Source: an uncultured Collinsella sp. (GTDB lineage: Bacteria > Actinomycetota > Coriobacteriia > Coriobacteriales > Coriobacteriaceae). Taken from it: a stretch of DNA of 49,551 nt. Of the stretch, positions 21,931 through 31,248 are shown piece by piece. Both the position numbers and the translations under genes were made by a program. The notes beneath the pieces are model-generated. The model was not told the DNA's origin, ran no database searches, and was given only the letters and a program-made list of their open reading frames with translations. The stretch is taken from contig CABQHT010000009.1 in NCBI GenBank assembly GCA_902464035.1, positions 1-49,551 on the forward strand. The letters are read 5' to 3'. The stretch's first letter is position 1. The number at the start of each line of letters is the position of its first letter.

Positions 21931-23928
21931 CTATTGCAGGTCCAGCTGGTCCAGGTATTCCTTGCCATGCTCGGAGATGTGGCGCTTACGGCCTGCCTCG
22001 TCGTTGCCCAGCAACAGGTTGAACATGGTTTCCATCTTGGTGACGTCCTCGGGCTCCACCTTGATCAGGCGACGCGTCTCGGGGTTCATGGTGGTGAGCC
22101 ACATCATGTCCGGATCGTTCTCACCAAGACCCTTGGAGCGGTTGATCGAGCACTTCTGGTCGCCGATCTCCTTAAGGATGCCGTTTTTCTCGAGCTCGGT
22201 GTAGGCAAAGTAGGTCTTCTCTTTGCAGTTGATCTCGTAGAGCGGCGACTCGGCGATATACACGTAGCCCTCGTCGATAAGTGTGGGCACCAGGCGGTAG
22301 AGCATGGTGAGTACGAGCGTGCGGATGTGATAACCGTCGACGTCGGCGTCCGTACAGATGATGACCTTGTTCCAGTTGAGATTATCCAGGTCAAAGGCAC
22401 CGAGGTTCTTGATGCGCTTGTCCTTGATCTCTACGCCGCAGCCCAGCACGCGCATGAGGTCCATGATGATGTCGGACTTAAAGATGCGCGGGTAGTCCTC
22501 CTTCAGGCAGTTGAGGATCTTACCGCGAACGGGCATAACGCCCTGGAACTCGGCATCGCGCGAGGTGCGGATGGCGCCTGCTGCCGAGTCGCCCTCTACG
22601 ATGTAGATCTCGCGACGGTCCTTGTCTTTGGAGCGGCAGTCGATGAACTTCTGCACGCGGTTGGCCATGTCGGTCTTCTGCTGCAGATTGGTCTTGATGC
22701 TCTGGCGCGTCTTCTCGGCGTTCTCGCGCGAGCGCTTGTTGATGAGCACCTGCTCCATGATCTTGTTGGCGGCGTCTTTGTTCTCGATCAGATAGGTCGA
22801 GAGGCGCTCCTTAAAGAATGCCGTCATCGCCTGCTGGATAAAGCGGTTATTGATGGCCTTCTTAGTCTGGTTTTCGTAGGACGTCTGGGTGGAGAAGCAG
22901 TTGGTCACCAGCACCAGACAGTCCTGGACGTCCTGCCACTTAATGCCGCTCTCGTTTTTGTTGTACTTGCCCTGTTGCTTGATGTAGGCATCGATGGCGC
23001 TGGTCAGAGCGCTGCGGGCGGCCTTTTCGGGCGAACCGCCGTTCTCGAGCCATGACGAGTTGTGGTAGTACTCCTGCATCATGAAGGTGCGCGAGAAGCA
23101 CATGCACGCGGTAATCTTGACGTTGTAGTCGGGCAGGTCCTCGCGGTCGCGACCGCGGCGGTCGGCCTCGATAAAGAAGGGCTCGGTGAGGTAGTCGGCA
23201 CCGACCTTCTCGAGCACATAGTCCTCGATGCCCTTGGGGTAGCAAAAGTCCTCTTCGGAAAACTCGCCATCGTCGCCCTCGATGCGCAGGCGGAAGGTAA
23301 CGTTGGCGTTGACCACGGCCTGGCGGCGCATGGTCTCGCGATACCAATCGTGGGGGATGCTGATTGAGGTGAAGACCTCAAGATCGGGGCGCCACTTGAT
23401 GGTGGTGCCGGTGCGGTCCTCGTCGCTGGGCTCAATCTCGAGCGCCTTCTTTTTGGCGCCGACGACCTTGCCCTTCTTAAAGTGTAAGGAGTACTTGTTA
23501 CCGTCACGCCAGACGGTGACGTCCATGTACTCGGAGGCGTACTGGGTCGCGCAGGAGCCCAGGCCGTTGGTGCCGAGCGAGAAGTCGTAGTCGCCGCCCT
23601 GGTTGTTGTTATACTTGCCGCCGGCGTAGAGCTCGCAAAAGACGAGCTCCCAGTTAAAGCGCTTCTCGGAGGGGTTCCAGTCGAGCGGGCAGCCGCGGCC
23701 GTTGTCCTCTACCTGGATGGAGCCATCGCGAAAGGCGGTAAGGGTGATGAGCTTGCCGTAGCCCTGGCGCGCCTCGTCAACGGCGTTGGACAGGATCTCG
23801 AAGGCGGCATGCGCGCAACCGTCGAGTCCGTCCGAGCCAAAGATGACGGCGGGGCGCAGGCGTACGCGCTCCTCGTCCTTGAGCTGACGAATACTGTCGT
23901 TACCATAGTTTGCGGTGTTTTTTGCCAT
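21931..23928 (-). CDS. parE: DNA topoisomerase IV subunit B-like protein
   Basis: A 665-residue ATPase subunit. GHKL motifs: EILSNAVDEARQGYG, QVEDNGRGCPLDW, SLGTNGLGSCATQYAS; transducer region in the middle; TOPRIM motifs EGDSAAGAIRTSRDAEFQG and CTDADVDGYHIRTL near 455-540. The first TOPRIM motif differs from the usual EGDSAGGSAK, and the last residues are KEYLDQLDLQ. It is first in the parE-parC operon; a perfect LexA-type box lies about 100 bases upstream of its start. AAAGGAG stands 14 bases before ATG with a nearer GAGAGAGCGAG. Confidence 0.9.
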   Translation of the reverse strand: MAKNTANYGNDSIRQLKDEERVRLRPAVIFGSDGLDGCAHAAFEILSNAVDEARQGYGKLITLTAFRDGSIQVEDNGRGCPLDWNPSEKRFNWELVFCELYAGGKYNNNQGGDYDFSLGTNGLGSCATQYASEYMDVTVWRDGNKYSLHFKKGKVVGAKKKALEIEPSDEDRTGTTIKWRPDLEVFTSISIPHDWYRETMRRQAVVNANVTFRLRIEGDDGEFSEEDFCYPKGIEDYVLEKVGADYLTEPFFIEADRRGRDREDLPDYNVKITACMCFSRTFMMQEYYHNSSWLENGGSPEKAARSALTSAIDAYIKQQGKYNKNESGIKWQDVQDCLVLVTNCFSTQTSYENQTKKAINNRFIQQAMTAFFKERLSTYLIENKDAANKIMEQVLINKRSRENAEKTRQSIKTNLQQKTDMANRVQKFIDCRSKDKDRREIYIVEGDSAAGAIRTSRDAEFQGVMPVRGKILNCLKEDYPRIFKSDIIMDLMRVLGCGVEIKDKRIKNLGAFDLDNLNWNKVIICTDADVDGYHIRTLVLTMLYRLVPTLIDEGYVYIAESPLYEINCKEKTYFAYTELEKNGILKEIGDQKCSINRSKGLGENDPDMMWLTTMNPETRRLIKVEPEDVTKMETMFNLLLGNDEAGRKRHISEHGKEYLDQLDLQ

Positions 23929-24027
23929 GCTCGCTCTCTCGATACTCCTTTGCTGCGTTTAAGTCATATAGATAGTCAAGGTAGCATAGCCCAGCCCTTG
24001 GGCGATTCCACCCAACACGAAATCCAT

Positions 24028-24041
24028 CGAACAATCGTTCG
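24028..24041. promoter_or_regulatory. lexA box: LexA-type SOS box
   Basis: CGAAC-AATC-GTTCG is a perfect match to the CGAAC(N4)GTTCG dyad bound by LexA in Gram-positive and actinobacterial species. It lies in the 368-base divergent region 23929-24296, about 100 bases from parE and 255 bases from the lipoprotein gene. Which promoter it controls cannot be told. Confidence 0.55.
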
Positions 24042-24108
24042 GATTAACGGGTAAAACGTGTCGTGCGGATTGTTGTTCCGAATCGAACATTGGGACAAGC
24101 GTCTCGTT

Positions 24109-24152
24109 TTATGGGCCACGGGCGTGCGTGTGCGAGTCCCTTTGGCCCATAA
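24109..24152. repeat. Inverted repeat upstream of the lipoprotein gene
   Basis: TTATGGGCCA (24109-24118) and TGGCCCATAA (24143-24152) are perfect 10-base inverted copies with a 24-base GC-rich loop. The rest of the 23929-24296 gap shows no gene. Without a T run it could be a leader structure or a dispersed repeat. Confidence 0.4.
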
Positions 24153-24296
24153 GGAACGCTGGCGGGTCGTTATTTGGGCCGTGGGTCACTTCGCCGGCGT
24201 CGTGTTTTGTCATACGCTCATAGTGGAAGCCGATGCCACGGGGTCGACTTGGGACTCGGGCAACGGATGAGCTGCAAGCCGAAAGGAGCGGTGAGG

Positions 24297-25313
24297 ATGA
24301 TGAAGCCCATGACGAAGAAGCTGCTGTTAGGAATTCCCACCGTGACGCTTTCGGCCGTGCTGGCATGTACGGTGGCCGGCTGCGGCGGTAATGCGCCGAG
24401 TGGCTCGGGCGGGAGCGCACCTGTGCAGGAGAAGGCCGAGAAGCCCAAGGCCTATGAGTCGCAGACGGTCGAGGTGGCAGGCATTACCTATGAGTCGGTG
24501 GCTCACGGTACGTTCTATCGCGGTGATGCCAAGAAGCAGGACGGCTTTTACCTGCACATCAAGATTACCAACAACAACACAAAGAACAAGACGTTCAGTT
24601 CCTTTAACGTGCATGCTGCCCAGGGCGATCTTGAGGCAGACGACCCGTTGTTTACTTCCGGCAAGGCGGCCGTGCTCGACTACGTTGCAAGCGAGGCTCC
24701 CGATGAGCTTCACGAGGGCATCGATCTTTCCAAGAGGCCAGATATCGGCCCGGGCGAGACCGTTGAGTACGTGTATTTTTGGGCCCCCAAGACGGCGTAC
24801 TACGGGCCCATCACTGTCGAGTTCGTAGACGCTTACGCCCCCGCCAAGAATTATGAGGCCATGCACTTTGACACCACGGGATGCGAGACCAAGGAGTTCA
24901 AGGCGGCCGGCGGCGTGGCCGATTCTGGTGACGCGGCCAATATGACCGGCATCGCTTGCGCATCGTACAGTATCGAGGCCGCCGATGGGTACACGCTGGA
25001 TTCGTCCAACGAAGAGCACGAAAAGGCAAACTTCTTCCACGACGAGACTGGAGGACGCCTGAACATCAGCATCTTCCCGCGCTCGCCGGAGGAGGAAGTT
25101 GCAAGCCTGGAGCAGATCTATGAAGGCAAGGAAACGACAACCGACCAGGTCGAGTACAACGGCATAACGTGGCTGCGCTTTACCGGTCCCGACAACGGCC
25201 ATACGCTATTTGCGACGGCTCCCGCGACGGGCGAGACCGTTCGCGTGTCGATTGGCTGGAAGATCGACTGGGATGCCGCCGTGCCCATGATGGAGGCACT
25301 GAAGCTCAAGTAA
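24297..25313 (+). CDS. Secreted lipoprotein with DUF5067-like domain
   Basis: A 338-residue protein, MMKPMTKKLLLGIPTVTLSA then VLACTVAGCGG; AAAGGAGCGGTGAGG abuts the start. The lipobox VAGC puts the lipidated Cys near residue 28. Residues about 45-185 resemble the immunoglobulin-like DUF4352/DUF5067 fold (FYLHIKITNNNTKNKTFSSF, GPGETVEYVYFW), common in surface lipoproteins of Gram-positive gut bacteria. The C-terminal 140 residues (from TGIACASYSIEAADGYTLDS) are a second, unrecognised domain. It is anchored on the outer face of the membrane; the ligand is unknown. Confidence 0.8.
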   Translation: MMKPMTKKLLLGIPTVTLSAVLACTVAGCGGNAPSGSGGSAPVQEKAEKPKAYESQTVEVAGITYESVAHGTFYRGDAKKQDGFYLHIKITNNNTKNKTFSSFNVHAAQGDLEADDPLFTSGKAAVLDYVASEAPDELHEGIDLSKRPDIGPGETVEYVYFWAPKTAYYGPITVEFVDAYAPAKNYEAMHFDTTGCETKEFKAAGGVADSGDAANMTGIACASYSIEAADGYTLDSSNEEHEKANFFHDETGGRLNISIFPRSPEEEVASLEQIYEGKETTTDQVEYNGITWLRFTGPDNGHTLFATAPATGETVRVSIGWKIDWDAAVPMMEALKLK

Positions 25314-25341
25314 CGCCGCGATTCTTACGTCAGGCGACTCA

Positions 25342-25377
25342 GGGCTGGCTCCGAGTTATCGGGGCCAGCCCCTTTTG
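25342..25377 (+). terminator. Rho-independent terminator
   Basis: GGGCTGGC (25342-25349) pairs with GCCAGCCC (25364-25371), followed by CTTTTGG. It ends the lipoprotein gene and faces the convergent large surface-protein gene. Confidence 0.75.
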
Positions 25378-25423
25378 GTGTTCGATGAGCCGAGTCGGCG
25401 TCTCACACAAAAGTAACTAGGAG

Positions 25424-28400
25424 CTAGCGAGGCCTATCCGAATTGACCTCATTGGCGGTGTCTTTTTCGAGCGCCGTGCGGCGGACGCTGTAGGCGACAA
25501 GGCCGGCACCAGCTGCGGCGAGTGCTGCTGCGGCTGCGGTTAGGGGGACGTTGCTGTCGCCCGTGCCGGCGAGCGCGCCCGCTTTTCTGGAGCGCTTGTT
25601 ATTGCCGTGATCCTTGCCGCTGCCAGAGCCACTGCCGCCACCGGAGCTGCTTCCGTCGGAACCACCTCCACTCGAGCCACCATCGCCGTCTACCGTCATT
25701 GGGGCGTCGTGAAGTCCTGTCGTATCCGCGCTGTCGCATACGCCGACCTGAACTTCTGAGCGTTCGCATGCCGCGTCGGGCACATGAAGCTCGTGCAGAA
25801 CGGCACTCAGCGCCGAGTTTGCGCCCGGTCGGATCTCCTCGAGCGTTACGGGATCGAGCGCCACCAGATTACGCGCCTTCGCATACAGCGTGACGCGTTT
25901 GCCCACTTCGTCGCTCCAGCTCTCGGGGATGGCGAAGCTCATGCGGAACTGTGCCGTGCAACCCGGTGCCAGCACGGCGTTGCCGTTGTCGGCTACCAGC
26001 GGGTGCGTTGCAAAACGTGCGCCCAGCGTCTCGAGCGCGTACTTTACGTGTGCCATGTCGTTGGCCGAAGCGTCTTCGGCAAGCTCTGGATCGTAGATCG
26101 AAGCCATGCGTGCGTTCGCTCCGAATCCGATGGATGCGCTGGAGAACGGCTGGCTGGAGCCCTCTCGGTACAGATCGATTGTGCCGGCAGTCAGCAAAGT
26201 GTTGCCGTCGTTTCGCACCGTGACCATGAAGGATTCGCCTGCTGCTCCGGGCACCACCGCGCCCGAGGTAGCGACCGCGCCCGTCGGAGTGGCACACGCC
26301 ACCAGAGGCACTTCGATGCCGTGCAGCTCTGCCTCGCTCTTCTCCGCGCTCACAATGTGCGTGGCGAGCGCGGAGAGCATGCCTCCCGACGTCAAAAATG
26401 TCGTTATCTGATCGATGGGATGGTCCAGCTCGCACATCACGAACGGCTCCGTGAACAGATCGCCTGCCAAGGTGCTGGCGAAGATGCGGAAGTGCTTGCC
26501 CATCACTGCTACCGGGTTGCCTTCTTCGTCGTAGGTTTGCCCCACTTTGCCGTCGGTGTTCTCGACGTATAGGACGCACCTGCCGTTGTTGCTCACGCTA
26601 AACGACGCCGGGCAGCAACCAGCTGCGCCCGCGGGTGCCGTTGCAAATGACGATGCGCCTCGCGTCCAGGTAACATGCTGCAGCTGCTCGTCGACGGTTG
26701 CCAAAAAGCCCGTATGTTGCGGCCACGGTACCACGCGCGGCACCGAGGCATCCGGCGACATGACGCCCCAGCCCGCAATAGACTGACCGATGACGGCGTA
26801 CGATGCGCAACCGCAGCCGTCTGCGGTTTCGTATGCAACGGGCACCACCATTTTGCCGTTGATGTTCTCGGGTGCGCCTAGCTCGATGCTCGACGGTGCC
26901 TGCGGAAAGCGGAGAACCTGACGGAACGTGAGGCTGTCGCCCGACAGATCCGACCACAGGGTAAAGCACTCGAGCGCAACTTCTGCCTCGGTACCCAACG
27001 CCTTCTCGGCGGTGGCTCCGCGGCGATGGAGATAGGCGCCCGACAGACGTCCGTCGACAAGCGTCTTGCCCACTGTGATACGCGGACATTGCAGGCAATG
27101 GTAGCCGTCCTCCTGCAGGCGGCCGCGCGAGATGCTGCGCCATGACGTGTGCGATATCACGCGAACTCCGTCGTTGCTTATGCGCAGGCGCACAACGGAC
27201 AGTATGCCGGCTGTGCTTGCCGTATCGAACCGGGTTGCGTCGCCTTCGGGGCGCTCTCCCGAGACCAGCAATACGTAGGCGTCTTGGTTTTCTCTCCCGT
27301 CTGTATATTCCACCACGTCGAAGTCGTAATCGAATATGCCGTTGCGCTCCACGTCGCCCTCGCCAAACCCAAGGGGGAAGTCGACCGGCATAGGTGCGGA
27401 CCACGCGCCGTTTGCCTTCGTGTGTACCACCAGGCGCGAACGGCCATCCTCGCCGTAGCGCACCGAAGCGATACGGAACAGGCATTCCACGCCGGCTATC
27501 TCCGCAAACTTCATGTGGGCTTCGCTGAGCACGCCGGTGAAGAGTACGTTGTCGCTCGAGGGCTTTATACCGCCGCGCTCGTCCTCCGACACGCCGGCAG
27601 AATTGGCGTTTGGGTCCGCAATGGCATTCGTCGCCTGCCCGATGTAGGTATACTCATACATCGGTGCAGCATTTTCGTCATCTTCCATCAGAGCGTGGAC
27701 GAAATGCTCGACCTGCCCCGTGTCGTCGCTCTCCGCGTCTGCCTCGAGTTCAATACGCGTGACCGCCCGGTCCCAATCGCGTACGGTAGGCGCGACGTTT
27801 ACGTCGGTGGCTGCAACTTCGGCGCATGCGAGCAGCTCGGCATTGGTGACGATGGTGGCCGACGCGATAAACTGCGCTACGCCGCTCGACTCGGCATTGC
27901 CGGTCGCGCCAAAGCAAGCATCCAGCGTATACGGCGTGTCTCCGCCCAGTGCCAGCTCTGAGCGCTGGAGCACATACTGGTCGCCGTTGTTGACCGACAT
28001 GTTCCACGAATCGAGAAGTGTGGGCCACGACCCCGACCAGGCCTTGGTGGTCCACTTGAACATGATGAACTGGAGTATCACGTCGACATCGACGTCGGCA
28101 CCCACGCGCAGCCGCGGAAGCTGGTGGCCGTCCGCCTTCTCGTACCCAATGAACAGTGTGAGGGATGCGGCACCGCGCACGGCGGACGAAGCGACGCCTG
28201 CAACGCCGGCTCCAAAGGTGACGGCAAGCCCGATCTGGATGGTGAATGATCCCGACGTATTGGAATAGTCGAGCGAAATGTTTTTGAAGAACGCCGCGCC
28301 GCTGCCGTGTGTGTGGGCGCCTACCGCGAGCGCCAGCTTTGCCAACACCCAAGGATTGACGTTTAGGAAAAACGGCACCGGGCCCAGGGTAAACTGCTCG

Positions 28401-29791
28401 GTCCAATTGAGGTCGGTTCTTACCTGGAAGAGGGCCTTAATATTGCCGTATGCGGGGTCGTTGTTGTTACCCCAGGTTTTGCCTACCCAGTCGTAGGCAA
28501 GCGATCCGTACACCTGTGTTGCGATATCCATCGTGAACAGCAGCGTGCAATGGTGACGAAGGAGCTTGGTGTTTCTTGGATCGGTGCCCGAGCCGGCGCT
28601 CATGCTCTTGTATTGGTTCCACTTCCCCTCCATCTCGTCGAGGTAGCGGTTTGCCTGCTTGGCGCCCGACTCGCGCGGCGACTTCTTCCAGTATTCCGGA
28701 TCAGGGTTGCCCGAATCGTTCATGTAACTGACCGGTTTGTATCCTCCGCCAAACAGCACATACCCGGCAAACGAAAAGTCGAAGAGGATCGGAAACGTGG
28801 GCATCCAGCAGGTGAACTTGTTGCCGCCGATGCCGGGGAACGCCGCGGGGAAATCAAACGGAGTGATCTCTTGGTCCATGGTGGTGGGGATGATGGTCGT
28901 TGAGCCCGATTCAGCCTTTGAGGCCGGCGCGGTGGCAACGGCCATGGGGGAGGAGAGCGTGTAGGTTTTGCCCTGATAGTCGAGCGCAAAGCGCAGCTTG
29001 CACCCTTCTTCCAAAAGGCCCGACGCCGCATCGAGGAACTTGTCTTCGAGCGTGAACATCGCCAGATTATCTGCACCCGTTGCACTGGCCTTGACCTGGC
29101 CAATCTGCGTGACGGTTTCGGGCGAGCTGCCCACGGCGGGCATTACCTTGTTGATGTGCAGCGTTGCCTGCCCACCCTGCGGTAGATGGGCCTGTACGGT
29201 AAAAGCATGCGTGTCGGACTGCTCGTTTGTTGGATCGTCTTTGGGTATCGCCATGAATGTGGCGTCGGCGTACTGGATGTCCCACTCGTCGAACGTAAGC
29301 TGGCGAAAGTACGGCTCCCCATCGGAGAGCGGACGCGTGGGCGCGGTAATGGCGGTACCGCCCTGGATGCGCGCGAGGGGGATCTCGACATCGCGGTAGC
29401 CCGGCATGCTGATGGAGATGCCGCCGTTGAAGTCATACGCATCAAGGAGCGTCGCCTCGTCCACGTAGCCTTCCGAAAGCGGGGCAATCTCAAAGATCGC
29501 TGTGCCCTCGTCATCAGTGGTGGCGGTGAGCTGTTTGCCCGCGGCATAGCGCGACGTCAGCGTGACCTGAGCACCCGCGATAGGGTTCATCTTGTTGGCG
29601 ACGTCGACCACCACCACGCCGAACATGGTACGCGAGAGCACCAGGACCTTGAAGGGGTCTTCTTCGTCGGCATAGGCTTCGGTGGGCGCGAACGGCAGTA
29701 TGAAAGCATTCGCGCTGCCCGGCACGCGCGGCAACATAATGCTCGCCAGCGAGGACGCTTCGGCAACAAGAAACGAACGGCGATCAAACAT
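25424..29791 (-). CDS. Large Tat-exported, LAXTG-anchored surface protein
   Basis: A 1455-residue protein. ATG 29791 is chosen: GGGAGCCCAAG precedes it and the protein then begins MFDRRSFLVAEASSLASIML, a twin-arginine (Tat) signal with a predicted cut after AYA (near residue 41). Residues about 45-130 form a Cna/carboxypeptidase-regulatory-like beta domain (VVVDVANKMNPIAGAQVTLT). The middle contains no enzymatic motif that I recognise. The end has a Ser/Gly linker, LAGTGDSNVPL, a hydrophobic helix and VRR: a LAXTG sorting signal of the type used by class E sortases. It is directly downstream of a LuxR-type regulator gene on the same strand. Probable role: large exposed structural or adhesive protein. 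Confidence 0.82.
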   Translation of the reverse strand: MFDRRSFLVAEASSLASIMLPRVPGSANAFILPFAPTEAYADEEDPFKVLVLSRTMFGVVVVDVANKMNPIAGAQVTLTSRYAAGKQLTATTDDEGTAIFEIAPLSEGYVDEATLLDAYDFNGGISISMPGYRDVEIPLARIQGGTAITAPTRPLSDGEPYFRQLTFDEWDIQYADATFMAIPKDDPTNEQSDTHAFTVQAHLPQGGQATLHINKVMPAVGSSPETVTQIGQVKASATGADNLAMFTLEDKFLDAASGLLEEGCKLRFALDYQGKTYTLSSPMAVATAPASKAESGSTTIIPTTMDQEITPFDFPAAFPGIGGNKFTCWMPTFPILFDFSFAGYVLFGGGYKPVSYMNDSGNPDPEYWKKSPRESGAKQANRYLDEMEGKWNQYKSMSAGSGTDPRNTKLLRHHCTLLFTMDIATQVYGSLAYDWVGKTWGNNNDPAYGNIKALFQVRTDLNWTEQFTLGPVPFFLNVNPWVLAKLALAVGAHTHGSGAAFFKNISLDYSNTSGSFTIQIGLAVTFGAGVAGVASSAVRGAASLTLFIGYEKADGHQLPRLRVGADVDVDVILQFIMFKWTTKAWSGSWPTLLDSWNMSVNNGDQYVLQRSELALGGDTPYTLDACFGATGNAESSGVAQFIASATIVTNAELLACAEVAATDVNVAPTVRDWDRAVTRIELEADAESDDTGQVEHFVHALMEDDENAAPMYEYTYIGQATNAIADPNANSAGVSEDERGGIKPSSDNVLFTGVLSEAHMKFAEIAGVECLFRIASVRYGEDGRSRLVVHTKANGAWSAPMPVDFPLGFGEGDVERNGIFDYDFDVVEYTDGRENQDAYVLLVSGERPEGDATRFDTASTAGILSVVRLRISNDGVRVISHTSWRSISRGRLQEDGYHCLQCPRITVGKTLVDGRLSGAYLHRRGATAEKALGTEAEVALECFTLWSDLSGDSLTFRQVLRFPQAPSSIELGAPENINGKMVVPVAYETADGCGCASYAVIGQSIAGWGVMSPDASVPRVVPWPQHTGFLATVDEQLQHVTWTRGASSFATAPAGAAGCCPASFSVSNNGRCVLYVENTDGKVGQTYDEEGNPVAVMGKHFRIFASTLAGDLFTEPFVMCELDHPIDQITTFLTSGGMLSALATHIVSAEKSEAELHGIEVPLVACATPTGAVATSGAVVPGAAGESFMVTVRNDGNTLLTAGTIDLYREGSSQPFSSASIGFGANARMASIYDPELAEDASANDMAHVKYALETLGARFATHPLVADNGNAVLAPGCTAQFRMSFAIPESWSDEVGKRVTLYAKARNLVALDPVTLEEIRPGANSALSAVLHELHVPDAACERSEVQVGVCDSADTTGLHDAPMTVDGDGGSSGGGSDGSSSGGGSGSGSGKDHGNNKRSRKAGALAGTGDSNVPLTAAAAALAAAGAGLVAYSVRRTALEKDTANEVNSDRPR

Positions 29792-29945
29792 CTTGGGCTC
29801 CCATCCCGCAAATATCGGTGGAAATACTCTCATATTGCGAGAAGGAACCCTGCGACGGTAGTGCCGTTCGAGGACCAAAATGTCCAAATGCGAATGCGGA
29901 AGCGCGGGGGCGCTGGGGTGTGTGGCGCGTTTGGCAGGCGGTCCG

Positions 29946-30950
29946 CTAGCGCAACATATGCGCGACCAGCTCGGCACGAGTTCCGATGCCAAGTTTTGCA
30001 TACACGCCGGACAGGCGGTTTTTAACGGTGCCCGGTGATACGTCCATATGGCGTGCGATTTCGGCGTTGGTCCATCCGCGACAGGCGAGCATCGCCATGG
30101 TGAACTCCGTGGTGGTGAGGTCATCGGCCACGTCATCACCCGAATCGGGGTTGTGGATGCGTCGCCATCCGTAGCTAAAGCGGTACGTGATCTCGATGAC
30201 GCGTGCGAAATCGTCAGGGTATTGCTGTTTTAGGCATGCCTCGATAAGTCCCTGCAAAAGGCCATGGTGCTCGCCGATGAGCTCGATAAGGCCGTCGGGG
30301 CGCGCTATGCTCCAAGCGGTTTCGAAATGCACCTTTGCGGCGTCGATGTTCTTGAGGCTCATGCATGCCATAGAAGCCGCCAAGTGCAAGAACAGCTCCG
30401 ATATGGGATAGCTCCCTTGTTTCATGATCAGGGCGTTTTCCGCCATGCCCAGGCTGCGACCGTATTCACCGCGCAGATACAGGGCATGCGCCATCACGTA
30501 ACTGGCGAACAGGCGCAGGCCTTCGGGCAGATGCGACGCAAGCGGATAAAACTGTTCGGCGGAATATGGGGAAGGTAGATGCAGCAGGACGCTTGCGGCC
30601 GAGGCGAACAGAATGTGCGTGGCGTGAACGGCAGGCGATTCCTCGTCAGTTGGCGTGTCGAGGATGCCCGCAAGGCAACGGCGGGCGTCGGCGATGCGGT
30701 TGAGCGACAGGCTGGCATATCCGCAGATGAAGCATGCAGAATAGCGAAGTGCGGGATCGGTGGCGTCAAGATAGGGACGTGCCGTCTCGGCAGCGAGAGT
30801 GGCCTGTCCGCGAAAGTACAGCGCTTCTGCCGTGGCGATGACACGCGAATCGGCGTCAGTGATGCTTGCGACCGCGGCATCCATTTGCCCCGGCACAAAG
30901 GCGGTGCACATCAACGGCATAGGAACACGCGCGCAACCATCGCAGTCCAT
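29946..30950 (-). CDS. LuxR-type helix-turn-helix regulator
   Basis: A 334-residue protein with GGGAGATAAAAG before ATG 30950. The C-terminal 60 residues are a GerE/LuxR domain: TTEFTMAMLACRGWTNAEIA then RHMDVSPGTVKNRLSGVYAKLGI. The N-terminal 260 residues are Ala/Leu-rich helical pairs (LRYSACFICGYASLSLNRIA, MAHALYLRGEYGRSLGMAEN) that look like TPR-type repeats; no receiver domain or ATPase loop is present. It lies 154 bases upstream of the large surface-protein gene, same strand, so control of that gene is likely. The signal is unknown. Confidence 0.85.
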   Translation of the reverse strand: MDCDGCARVPMPLMCTAFVPGQMDAAVASITDADSRVIATAEALYFRGQATLAAETARPYLDATDPALRYSACFICGYASLSLNRIADARRCLAGILDTPTDEESPAVHATHILFASAASVLLHLPSPYSAEQFYPLASHLPEGLRLFASYVMAHALYLRGEYGRSLGMAENALIMKQGSYPISELFLHLAASMACMSLKNIDAAKVHFETAWSIARPDGLIELIGEHHGLLQGLIEACLKQQYPDDFARVIEITYRFSYGWRRIHNPDSGDDVADDLTTTEFTMAMLACRGWTNAEIARHMDVSPGTVKNRLSGVYAKLGIGTRAELVAHMLR

Positions 30951-31248
30951 CTTTTATCTCCCATCAGCTGACAACGATAGCAGCCATTGTACCCCGTCAT
31001 TTGAAAGCTGGATGTTAGCGCGTATTGCGTACGAGTGCGCCGAGCGTATAAACGACAAGTTTAGCGGCCCTGCCCCTGAGGTGGTTATCGAAGCCTAGCT
31101 GACCTTGGGATATAGAAAAACTACCGCCCCTGCAAAAAGCTCCATGGGAGCGATGGGAAATGGGCCTCGTTCTGCATATAATGAGGTCATATGACGGTGC
31201 GTTTGCATATGTGCAACGCATTTCCATCGAACCGAAAAGGAGCTCTGC
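30951..31248. promoter_or_regulatory. Divergent promoter region of LuxR gene and guaA
   Basis: A -10 TATAAT lies at 31177-31182 for guaA with no good -35. The guaA leader then contains a stem, TGCGTT at about 31198 pairing with AACGCA at about 31216. No purine-riboswitch core was recognised. A 28-codon open frame ending at about 31098 (MLARIAYECAERINDKF...) has no ribosome site and is probably a relic. Confidence 0.4.

Noticed and set aside
20200..23055. A 951-codon plus-strand open frame opposite parC and parE.
   Set aside because: Antisense of two conserved topoisomerase genes; Val/Leu/Asp-rich composition is the mirror of GC-rich coding DNA and no ribosome site was found.
29792..30139. 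N-terminal extension of the large surface protein by 116 residues.
   Set aside because: The extension overlaps the end of the LuxR-type gene and has no signal; the ATG at 29791 has a ribosome site and is followed at once by a Tat signal.
31183..31248. Purine or guanidine riboswitch in the guaA leader.
   Set aside because: Only a single short stem is visible; conserved riboswitch cores were not found and the leader is too short.
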